Source of the DNA: DASRDE01 sp035938175
GTDB taxonomy: Bacteria > Vulcanimicrobiota > Vulcanimicrobiia > Vulcanimicrobiales > Vulcanimicrobiaceae
NCBI GenBank assembly: GCA_035938175.1
Contig: DASZHD010000030.1
Location: 124,001-188,000, forward strand
Reading direction: 5' to 3'
Length of the DNA stretch: 64,000 nucleotides
Shown here: one piece after another, positions 16,262 through 25,007 of the stretch
Layout of the letters: every line of letters starts with the position of its first letter
How positions within the stretch are numbered: position 1 is the first letter of the stretch
Translations under genes and position numbers: made by a program
The notes under the pieces: generated by a model
What the model was told of the DNA's origin: nothing
The model's database searches: none
Seen by the model: the letters and a program-made list of their open reading frames with translations, nothing else

Positions 16262-16924
16262 CTAGCAGCCGCTGAGCGCTCCGTCGACGTGCGTCGCAGC
16301 CGTATTTTCGTCGCGGATTATGGAGGGAAACCGCGTCTGAAAGTCGGCCGCAGCGTTTTGCGCGTAGGCCGTTGCCGACGTTCTGCTGCGCAGCGCCGGC
16401 GGCGTGAACGGATCCTCGCTGAACCCGTTGCCGAACATGCCGCCGTTGTCGCTGCGCCCGAGCATGTCGGTGTAGTCGACATATGCAAGATAGCCGTTCA
16501 AATCGCGCGCCATTTTCAGCTGGCGGCCTAAAGCTCCGCCCAGGGCGTCCGCAAATGACTTGAGTTCTTTTTGCTCGGCCGGATCGGTCGATTTTGCGGC
16601 GAGATCGCGTAAGCGCTTGATTTCGCCGCTTCCCTGTTGCGATTGCTTATCCAGCGACGATGCGAGCTCGCGCAATGCGTTCAGTCCGTTGTAGCGGTGT
16701 ATGGGATTTCCGTCGTCCAAATTTACCAGCCGCAGCTGCGTGATCGTTTGCGTAATCACGTGATTGTCGTCGAGCGTCGTTGCAATGGCGCTGTTCGCGT
16801 GCGTGATGATTTCCGCGCAGCGCGCGGACGCGCGGACGCTTGCAATCGTTTTCAACTCCGGTGATGCCGACGGATTGGGACTCGGCGTTGCGAGCACCGC
16901 GGCGAGCAAGATATGCCCGAGCAT
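16262..16924 (-). CDS. Secreted or periplasmic hypothetical protein
   Basis: This encodes 220 residues with a short hydrophobic N-terminus (MLGHILLAAVLATPSP) that resembles a signal peptide and is followed by a P/S-rich linker. The remainder is mostly helical, with a heptad-like region from about residue 85 to 135 (ALRELASSLDKQSQQG and following). It could form a coiled coil. No family recognised. Its start lies only 17 bases from the divergent lipoprotein start at 16942, so promoter elements of each gene must lie inside the other coding region. Confidence 0.65.
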   Translation of the reverse strand: MLGHILLAAVLATPSPNPSASPELKTIASVRASARCAEIITHANSAIATTLDDNHVITQTITQLRLVNLDDGNPIHRYNGLNALRELASSLDKQSQQGSGEIKRLRDLAAKSTDPAEQKELKSFADALGGALGRQLKMARDLNGYLAYVDYTDMLGRSDNGGMFGNGFSEDPFTPPALRSRTSATAYAQNAAADFQTRFPSIIRDENTAATHVDGALSGC

Positions 16925-16941
16925 ACGCGAACGGCTTGCGC

Positions 16942-17376
16942 GTGAAGCGCCTCTGGCCCCTTCTAGCCTTGGTACTCCTTGTAGGCTGCCGCGATGTTCG
17001 GGTCAGGACGCTGGGCCAGGGAACGACACCGGTCTTGGACGGGGGCAACGAGATCGTCGTCGTTCGCGACGACCCGTCCCTCTCGCGCCTCGGGATTCGT
17101 GCGCCGGTGCGGTACCGGAACGAGTTCGGGGTGGTTTTGCTGATGGGACCGCACGACCGGTCCGGCTACCGTCAGATTATCGAATCGATCCGGGCGAACC
17201 CGGACGGCGTTCGCGTCGTAGCGTTTGAGGAGCCTCCCGCCAACGGGGGCGAGCCTTCAGACAAATATCGTACGTATACGCTGTGGATTGTACCAAACTC
17301 GGTGTATCGCCGGGGTATCCGGGTACAAGTCGTGACGCCGTCCGATGCCCCGGTTGCTTCCACGACGCTTCCTTAA
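16942..17376 (+). CDS. Lipoprotein of unknown function
   Basis: I chose the GTG at 16942, which gives a 144-residue precursor with a classic lipoprotein signal: basic KR, hydrophobic core and the lipobox LVGC, with the lipidated cysteine at residue 16. The mature part is a beta-rich domain with no recognised motif (VRYRNEFGVVLLMG, TYTLWIVPNS). It should sit in the periplasm attached to the inner or outer membrane. An in-frame ATG at 16840 would add 34 residues lacking any signal and overlap the divergent gene, so it is less likely. Confidence 0.68.
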   Translation: MKRLWPLLALVLLVGCRDVRVRTLGQGTTPVLDGGNEIVVVRDDPSLSRLGIRAPVRYRNEFGVVLLMGPHDRSGYRQIIESIRANPDGVRVVAFEEPPANGGEPSDKYRTYTLWIVPNSVYRRGIRVQVVTPSDAPVASTTLP

Positions 17377-17448
17377 TGCGGGTACCATCGTTCGCGTAGG
17401 ACAGCGGCTAAGGCTTTATGTCGACTCGACGATACTTGTAGAGGTTTG

Positions 17449-18549
17449 ATGCAGGCACGCGAGACTATCGGATTGGACGTTCGAGTAGAGCGACTTGGTC
17501 TGGCTTTGGAGCCGAACGGCGATCCGAGCGAAGCCGAAGGAACGCTGAACCCCGCAAGTGCGCGCACCCGCGCCGGCGAGTTGATTCTGTATCCGCGCGA
17601 CGTCGCTCGCGGCAATATTTCACGCGTCGGTCTCGTTCGCGCGCGGCCTGCCGGCCAGCGGTTTACGTTCGATCGTGACGGATTTGCGCTGGAACCCGGC
17701 GCCGCGTACGAACTGCGTCCCAATCCCGGCTATGGCTGCGAGGATCCGCGCGTAACGTTCGTCGCTGCAATCGACAAGTACGTGATGGCGTATACTGCGT
17801 TCGGCCCATCCGGACCGCGCATCGGCGTTGCGTTTTCGCAAGACGCCGTGACCTGGAAGCGTGTCGGGTTGCTGCGCTTCGACAAACCGGGAATGCACAT
17901 CGGTGACGATAAAGACGCCGCATTCTTTCCCGAACCCGTCATCTCGCCGGCCGGCGTCCAGTCACTCGCGCTTTATCACCGGCCGATGTTGCATATTTCG
18001 GCGGTGGACGGCCGCGCGGCAATTCCGATGATCGAACGTATGCCGTTTGCCGATCGCGAATCGATCCGCATGGCGTATGTGCCGCTGTCACCGGTGCTGG
18101 AAAACGAAGAGAACATTTTGAACGTTGCCGAAAGCGTGCTGGTGATGTCGCCGGACGCCCAGTGGGGATCGCTCAAATTAGGCGCCGGCACTCCGCCCGT
18201 GCGCATCGACGAAGGATGGATGTCGATCTTCCACGCCGTCGACGTGCTCGATCACACGGCAAGTAAACCGAAGCTGCGGTACAGCGCCGGCATCATGATT
18301 CACGATGCAACGGCGCCGCACCAAATCGTGTACCGCTCGCCGCAACCGGTTTTGGTGCCGCAATCCGATGCGGAGCTGCGCGGCATCGTCGACAACGTCG
18401 TTTTCCCGACCGCCATCGATCCGCGTCCCGACTTGGGCGATCGCGTCTTCGATTTCTACTACGGAATGGCCGATTGGTCGATTGGCGCCGCCCGTATGAC
18501 GCTCGGTGCCCCGCAAGCCGCCCGGCAGCGGGCGGAAAGCGCTGCTTAA
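17449..18549 (+). CDS. GH130-like glycoside phosphorylase
   Basis: This encodes 366 residues predicted to form a five-bladed beta propeller. The segment GCEDPRVTFV followed by KYVMAYTAFG and VAFSQDAVTWKRVG matches the GH130 family, which phosphorolyses beta-mannosides; the aspartate in EDPR is the general-acid region. Further blades show FHAVDVLD and the C-terminal RVFDFYYGMADWSIGAA, a typical family ending. The likely reaction is release of mannose-1-phosphate from a short beta-mannoside, but hydrolytic members also exist. The ATG at 17449 has an AGAGG site. The last 44 bases overlap the next gene in another frame. Confidence 0.82.
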   Translation: MQARETIGLDVRVERLGLALEPNGDPSEAEGTLNPASARTRAGELILYPRDVARGNISRVGLVRARPAGQRFTFDRDGFALEPGAAYELRPNPGYGCEDPRVTFVAAIDKYVMAYTAFGPSGPRIGVAFSQDAVTWKRVGLLRFDKPGMHIGDDKDAAFFPEPVISPAGVQSLALYHRPMLHISAVDGRAAIPMIERMPFADRESIRMAYVPLSPVLENEENILNVAESVLVMSPDAQWGSLKLGAGTPPVRIDEGWMSIFHAVDVLDHTASKPKLRYSAGIMIHDATAPHQIVYRSPQPVLVPQSDAELRGIVDNVVFPTAIDPRPDLGDRVFDFYYGMADWSIGAARMTLGAPQAARQRAESAA

Positions 18550-19048
18550 ATATCTGCTGATCGCAACGGTCCTCGTGGTCGTTGCGGTTTCAATCGTAGC
18601 AGCGTACGCGAACCGCCAGCAGCTTGCGCTGAAGATCAAATCCGTGTACGTCCCGGTCACGCCCAAGCCGGTAACGCCTTTTGCCGAAGGCGCGCGCCGG
18701 AACGGCGCCTTTACCGGCGAGGGAACGTGGGCGCTCTCCGCGCTGCCGGAATGCTTCACCCAGATCAGCCGGACGACCGGTCCGCTCTCGTATGTGCTCG
18801 AGCATCTGCCGCGTGGCGCAGTCCGGGTTTCGCCCGGTACGACGCTTGCTGCAGCGGATTGCCGCGTCTTCGTCCACAATGGTTCGGTTTGGGTGTGGCG
18901 CGGCATGGACCGGCTTCGGGTGCCGCCTCCGGCGCGCTTATATCAGGCGCCCGGGAGCGGCGGGGTACGCACTTTGGCGCTTTTGCAGGGCTGGCGCAGC
19001 GCGTCGGATCTTCGGATCTACGCGATGGCGCAAGCCCAACGACCGTAA
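18506..19048 (+). CDS. Membrane-anchored hypothetical protein
   Basis: This encodes 180 residues from a GTG inside the end of the GH130 gene. After a basic N-terminus, one membrane helix spans about residues 14-35 (LLKYLLIATVLVVVAVSIV). The rest should be extracytoplasmic and carries two cysteines (PECFTQ and ADCRVF) that could form a disulfide. No family is recognised. It ends three bases before prfC. The exact start is uncertain because no ATG is available before the helix. Confidence 0.6.
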   Translation: MPRKPPGSGRKALLKYLLIATVLVVVAVSIVAAYANRQQLALKIKSVYVPVTPKPVTPFAEGARRNGAFTGEGTWALSALPECFTQISRTTGPLSYVLEHLPRGAVRVSPGTTLAAADCRVFVHNGSVWVWRGMDRLRVPPPARLYQAPGSGGVRTLALLQGWRSASDLRIYAMAQAQRP

Positions 19049-19051
19049 AAA

Positions 19052-20707
<1,656 letters not shown>

Positions 20708-21004
20708 TTTGGCAGCCTGCGCGGGGAACCGCAACGAGGCGGAAGCCGACAAAATCACCCGCGCGGTGATCGCGAATAACATGGCGCCCGTCATGGGCGA
20801 CTTGGATCCGGCTATCAAAGGGCAAATCACGCGCGTGCGCATCGCCGAACTTTCCGACGAATTGAACGAGCAAGGTGCGTATCAAGGACTCAAGCAGGAC
20901 ACGACGTGGTGCAGGACGGGATACACGTGCTTCGACGTGCAATTTGCCAAGCGTCCGTATCACGAGATAATGAAAGTCGGCTCCGACGGGAAAGTCCAAT
21001 ACTG

Positions 21005-21982
21005 GTGGATACACGCAGCGGCTCCGAAATAATTACGATCGAGGACGTACGCGCGGCGGCACGGCGCCTGCACGGTATCGCGCATCGCACGCCGGTCATG
21101 CGATCGCGCACGCTTGACGAACTGACCGGGGCTCGCGTCGTTCTCAAATGCGAGAATTTTCAACGGATGGGCGCCTTCAAATTCCGCGGCGCGTACAATC
21201 GCATCGTGCAACTCGACGATTCCGCCCGCCGGGGCGGCGTCGTCGCTTTCTCCAGCGGGAACCACGCGCAAGGCGTCGCGCTGGCGTGCAAGCTGCTGGG
21301 CGTCCCCGCGACGATCGTCATGCCGTCCGATGCGCCGCGTTCGAAGATCGAAGCGACGCGCGGCTATGGTGCCGAGATCGTGTTCTACGACCGGCACCGC
21401 TCGCACCGCGCGGAGATCGCCGAAGAAATTCGCGCGCAACGCGGAGCCACGCTCGTTCCGCCGTTCGACGATCGCCAGATTATCGCCGGCGCGGGCACAG
21501 TCGCGTTGGAACTGCTCGAAGACGCGGGCCCGCTGGACGCCATCGTAACGCCGGCAGGCGGCGGCGGCCTGTTATCCGGCTGCTGCATCGCTGCACGAGA
21601 TGCCGGCCCGCGCATCGAGATGTACGGCGTCGAGCCGCAAGCGGGAAACGACGTGCAGCGTTCGTTGGCAAAAGGCGAAATCGTGCACATCGACGTGCCG
21701 GTAACGATCGCGGATGGGTTGCAAACACAAGCGCCGGGCACGTTGACGTTTCCAATCATACGCGAGTGCGTTCGAAGCATCGCAACGGTTTCGGACGATC
21801 AGTTGCGCGATGCGATGCGCTTCGCGTTCGAGCGCATGAAACTCGCGATCGAGCCCAGCGGTGCAGCGGGACTCGCGGCGTTGCTGTCCGGGGCGCTGGA
21901 CTTGCGCGGCAAAGCCGTGGGAATCGTGATCAGCGGCGGAAACGTGGACGCGGAGCGGTTTTCGCTGCTTTTGCCGGCGTGA
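21005..21982 (+). CDS. Threonine/serine dehydratase family enzyme (PLP-dependent)
   Basis: This encodes 325 residues of fold-type II PLP enzyme. The Schiff-base lysine is K59 in the GAFKFRGAYN motif, the substrate-binding SSGNHAQGVA loop follows, and the phosphate-binding glycine loop is PAGGGGLLSG. The serine near the end (VISGGNVD) contacts the pyridine nitrogen. Without a C-terminal ACT domain it matches catabolic or biodegradative threonine dehydratase, serine racemase or threo-hydroxyaspartate ammonia-lyase. These cannot be told apart by eye. The start is probably the GTG at 21005, overlapping the lipoprotein; an in-frame ATG at 20906 would add an unrelated stretch. Confidence 0.88.
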   Translation: MDTRSGSEIITIEDVRAAARRLHGIAHRTPVMRSRTLDELTGARVVLKCENFQRMGAFKFRGAYNRIVQLDDSARRGGVVAFSSGNHAQGVALACKLLGVPATIVMPSDAPRSKIEATRGYGAEIVFYDRHRSHRAEIAEEIRAQRGATLVPPFDDRQIIAGAGTVALELLEDAGPLDAIVTPAGGGGLLSGCCIAARDAGPRIEMYGVEPQAGNDVQRSLAKGEIVHIDVPVTIADGLQTQAPGTLTFPIIRECVRSIATVSDDQLRDAMRFAFERMKLAIEPSGAAGLAALLSGALDLRGKAVGIVISGGNVDAERFSLLLPA

Positions 21983-21985
21983 ACG

Positions 21986-23221
21986 ATGGCGCGTAACCAC
22001 TGGATCCCGCCGTGGGCGGTGCTGTTCGCGCAGCTCGCGCACGGCTTCTCGTGGGGATTGATTTTCTGGGCGGCCTGGAGCGGAAGCGCGGCAAACGCGT
22101 TGACCGGCTTCGCGTGGATTCATACGGTCGCACTGGCTTGGATCACGACAGCCGCCTTGGCGATCTTGCTGTTCGCGCTTCCCAACTTCATCGACGTGGA
22201 ATGGCGCGGTCAAACCATCGCTCGAATTGCTCTGGTATTCTTTGCCGCCGGCACCGCCGTGTTGATCGCCGGGTTTCTCGGTCCGGCAAAATTGATTGCG
22301 TTTGGCGGCTGCGTGGTGTTCGCCGCACTCCTCGTCTATTTGGCCACGGCGTTTGCTACGGTGGCCGCCGGCCTTCGCGGCGAGCGGATACCGCGAGCGG
22401 TCGCACGCGCGTTCGGGATAACGTTAGCGTTCTTATTGTTTACCGCGCTGCTCGGACTCGGACTCGCATTCATGCTGGCGGGAAAGCCGGTAGGCGCGTG
22501 GATCTCCGCAACGCCGCCCGCTCATGCCGCTCTGGGAACGTTCGGCTGGATCTCAATGCTGATTTTCGGCGTTTCAATGCGTACGCTGCGCCCGATTACG
22601 GGCGACGGTACGCGCATGCGATGGATGCACATCGCCGTCGGGTCGTTCGCCCTCGCCGGTATTCCGCTGCTCGCCGCGGGTGTTGCGTCGCACGTTTCCT
22701 GGTTGTCATGGATCGGCGGCGGTTTGTTTGCCGCGGGCGCGTTCGGCTACGTTCTGGATGTCCTCGACATCGTGCGCCGCGCAGTGGTTCCGCACCGGCC
22801 GCCGCAAGCGTTCGTCGTTGCATCCGTACTGTGGCTGTTGTGCGCGCTCGTCTTGGGCGCGGGCGTACTAGCCGGACGGCCGTGGGAGGACGCGTACATT
22901 TTCGTTCTGCTCGCCGGCTGGGCGGGGCAGATGGTGAACGCGCATATGTATCACATCGGGGTTCGACTCATCGCCACTGTCTACCGCGGCGAAGACGACG
23001 AAACGCGGCCGCAAGAGATCTTGGACGCGCGCTTATCGTGGTTCTCTTTCGTATCCATGCAGATCGCGATCGTGCTGGTGGCCGTTTCACTGCTGAACGG
23101 CAGCGCCGGTTTGGCCGCCCGCGGCGCCGTCTTCGGCATCGGCGCGTGGATCGCAATCGTCGCGAATATGTTCGGCGCGTCACTGCGCGCACGAGTTCTT
23201 CCGCGGACGATCCGTCTGTAA
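21986..23221 (+). CDS. Polytopic membrane protein resembling a degenerate heme-copper oxidase subunit I
   Basis: This encodes 411 residues with about 12 hydrophobic segments. Several histidines fall in membrane helices in contexts such as IHTVALAW, AHAALGTFGWISM, MRWMHIAVGSF and VNAHMYHIGVRL. The HAALGTFGW block resembles the HxxxGxxGW helix seen in NnrS-like and cbb3-like heme-copper oxidase relatives. It lacks the HPEVY-type CuB motif, so it is unlikely to reduce oxygen. Function is unknown: heme binding or transport is possible. It starts three bases after the dehydratase stop, so it is co-transcribed. Confidence 0.65.
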   Translation: MARNHWIPPWAVLFAQLAHGFSWGLIFWAAWSGSAANALTGFAWIHTVALAWITTAALAILLFALPNFIDVEWRGQTIARIALVFFAAGTAVLIAGFLGPAKLIAFGGCVVFAALLVYLATAFATVAAGLRGERIPRAVARAFGITLAFLLFTALLGLGLAFMLAGKPVGAWISATPPAHAALGTFGWISMLIFGVSMRTLRPITGDGTRMRWMHIAVGSFALAGIPLLAAGVASHVSWLSWIGGGLFAAGAFGYVLDVLDIVRRAVVPHRPPQAFVVASVLWLLCALVLGAGVLAGRPWEDAYIFVLLAGWAGQMVNAHMYHIGVRLIATVYRGEDDETRPQEILDARLSWFSFVSMQIAIVLVAVSLLNGSAGLAARGAVFGIGAWIAIVANMFGASLRARVLPRTIRL

Positions 23222-23226
23222 CGCGT

Positions 23227-23838
23227 TTACGTTTTCGCGTCGTCCGAAGCGAGCGGGCGGCCCATGGAATAAAACTCCTCGTTCGGACGCATGTCCATCA
23301 GCCCGGCCATACGGTTTGAAAATCCGAAAAACGCCGCGATCGCGGCGATGTCCCAAATGTCGTCGTCGCTGAATCCCGCGAGGTGCAGCTCGTCGATCTC
23401 GTGTTCCGTCGCGGCGAAGCCCGGCTCGTTTACGTGTGAGGCGAACGCGAGCATCGCGCGAAGGCGCGGAGCGATTGCGGCCGTTCGCCAGTTGTTTGCG
23501 ATCTGTTCGGCCGCGATCGGATCCTTTCCGGTTACGCGAAGGGCGGCGCCGTGGGCTACCATGCAATACTGACAGCGGTTTTCGGATGATACGGCGACGA
23601 CGATCGCTTCGCGCTCCGCGCGCGTGAGACTACCCGGGCCTTTCATCAGAACGTCGTGGTAGGCCATGAACGCGCGAAAATGATCGGGCCGGCGGGCGTA
23701 CGCGCGAAAGACATTCGGAACGAATCCGATCTTTTCGCGGTTTCGCTCGTACACGTTGCGGATGTCGTCGGGAAGTTCGCTTTCCGGCGGTTCTCCGAAC
23801 CGGGAGACCGGTGCGCGCGTCTCGATGTAGTGCTTCAT
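23227..23838 (-). CDS. AhpD-like peroxidase-related protein (CMD family)
   Basis: This 203-residue protein contains the alkylhydroperoxidase D core motif CQYCMVAHG, with cysteines 89 and 92 as the redox pair and H96 as proton relay. The N-terminal half (RFGEPPESELPDDIRNVYERNREKIGF and following) is typical of 'uncharacterised peroxidase-related' proteins, which reduce peroxides with thiol partners. The C-terminal helices around DIWDIAAIAAFFGFSNR match the family. It is divergent from the following methyltransferase gene and its stop lies 5 bases from the converging stop of the membrane protein. Confidence 0.9.
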   Translation of the reverse strand: MKHYIETRAPVSRFGEPPESELPDDIRNVYERNREKIGFVPNVFRAYARRPDHFRAFMAYHDVLMKGPGSLTRAEREAIVVAVSSENRCQYCMVAHGAALRVTGKDPIAAEQIANNWRTAAIAPRLRAMLAFASHVNEPGFAATEHEIDELHLAGFSDDDIWDIAAIAAFFGFSNRMAGLMDMRPNEEFYSMGRPLASDDAKT

Positions 23839-23876
23839 ACTAAGTCACCTCCGGTTCCCAGCCGAAAACCTGTCTT

Positions 23877-24599
23877 GTGAAGCATTCGACTATCAGCGGC
23901 TTCTTCGATGCTTATCCCGATTTTTACGAAACGAGCCTGACCGGCGCCACGCCACAGCGCCTTAACGCCCGGCATACATTCATCGTGGAGCGGAACCGTC
24001 AGTTCTTCGAGGGCGCGCGGGTCGTGGATTTGGCCAGCCACGACGGGCGCTGGAGTTTCGCGGCCCACAAGGCCGGAGCGGCACACGTTTTCGGCATCGA
24101 AGCCCGGCCCGAACTGGTCGCGGCCTCGCGTGAAACGATGCGGCGGTATGGCGTTGCCGAATCGCAAGTTGCGTTCGCGGCCGCCGACGCGCTGCGCGGT
24201 ATGCAGTCGCTGCCCGACGCGTCCTGCGACACGGTGTTGTGTTTGGGATTCTTTTATCACACGCTGCAGCACGCCGCGATCTTCGAGCAGATGGCGCGCA
24301 TCGCGCGGCGCGCGTGGATTATCGATACGGCGGTTTGCCCCGACCCGCATGCCGTCATCCGGGTCGAGCGCGTCGACGCCACAGCGGAATGGAACGCGGT
24401 GCCGATGGGCGCAATCCGCGGGACGGCCCTCGAAGGGCGTCCGTCCCGCAGAGCGTTGGAATTGCTGATCGAGCAATACGGATTCTCGTACGCTTTCATG
24501 AACTGGCACGATGGGTCCATACGAGACTGGCAACAGCTCGAGGATTATTCCACCGGAAACCGCATCACGCTGGTCGCGTACCGCAATCCCGTTATTTGA
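23877..24599 (+). CDS. SAM-dependent methyltransferase
   Basis: This encodes 240 residues from a GTG. Motif I is VVDLASHDGRWSFAA (residues 49-63), where ASHDGRW replaces the usual GxGxG. The acidic ribose-binding residue is in GIEARPE, and motif II is DTVLCLGFFYHTL. The N-terminal SGFFDAYPDFYET segment is reminiscent of tRNA wobble- or lipid-methylating enzymes of the Methyltransf_23 type, but substrate cannot be read from sequence. Its 3' end overlaps the converging secreted-protein gene by 8 bases. Confidence 0.75.
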   Translation: MKHSTISGFFDAYPDFYETSLTGATPQRLNARHTFIVERNRQFFEGARVVDLASHDGRWSFAAHKAGAAHVFGIEARPELVAASRETMRRYGVAESQVAFAAADALRGMQSLPDASCDTVLCLGFFYHTLQHAAIFEQMARIARRAWIIDTAVCPDPHAVIRVERVDATAEWNAVPMGAIRGTALEGRPSRRALELLIEQYGFSYAFMNWHDGSIRDWQQLEDYSTGNRITLVAYRNPVI

Positions 24600-24993
24600 T
24601 TACGCCGCAAGAGACGTACGTCTTCAAGTCGTCCGAACTCTTGTGAACGTTTACTGAATACATTCCGCCCAGGAGGCTGGACAGTTTCATCCCCTTGAGG
24701 ACGGTGGTCGACTTGCCGTTGACCGACGGCGAGAGCGGATATTCCGGCTTAGGGTTGAGTTTCGCGCACGTTCCCGGATGAATGTGCGTCGGCTGATCGG
24801 TCGCCGGCGCGCCCGTTAAGTCGACGACCACTTTGACGCCGGCGGGCAACTGCGTCAGCGTCGCGGTACCGTTTTCGCCGCTCCCGTTTTGCGCATGCAT
24901 CTTTACCGTAACGCTAGCCGGCGACGCAGCGATCGCGGCGCTGCCGAGCAATGAAGAAATAACCAGGGCTCCCAGAACCGGTTTGACGAGCAT
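24592..24993 (-). CDS. Secreted protein, CHRD/SOD-like small domain
   Basis: This encodes 133 residues starting at MLVKPVLGALVISSLL, supported by an AAGGAG ribosome site 7 bases upstream. A signal peptide with likely cleavage after AIAA leads to a beta-rich domain with GSGENGTATLTQL and THIHPGTC. The His-x-His-Pro-Gly stretch recalls the CHRD and Cu/Zn-SOD-like folds. It lacks the full set of metal ligands needed to call a superoxide dismutase. Two cysteines (PGTC, VSCG) may form a disulfide. It follows the large BNR protein by 14 bases, so both are probably exported from one transcript. Confidence 0.68.
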   Translation of the reverse strand: MLVKPVLGALVISSLLGSAAIAASPASVTVKMHAQNGSGENGTATLTQLPAGVKVVVDLTGAPATDQPTHIHPGTCAKLNPKPEYPLSPSVNGKSTTVLKGMKLSSLLGGMYSVNVHKSSDDLKTYVSCGVIK

Positions 24994-25007
24994 TCGGGTC
25001 TCCTTTT

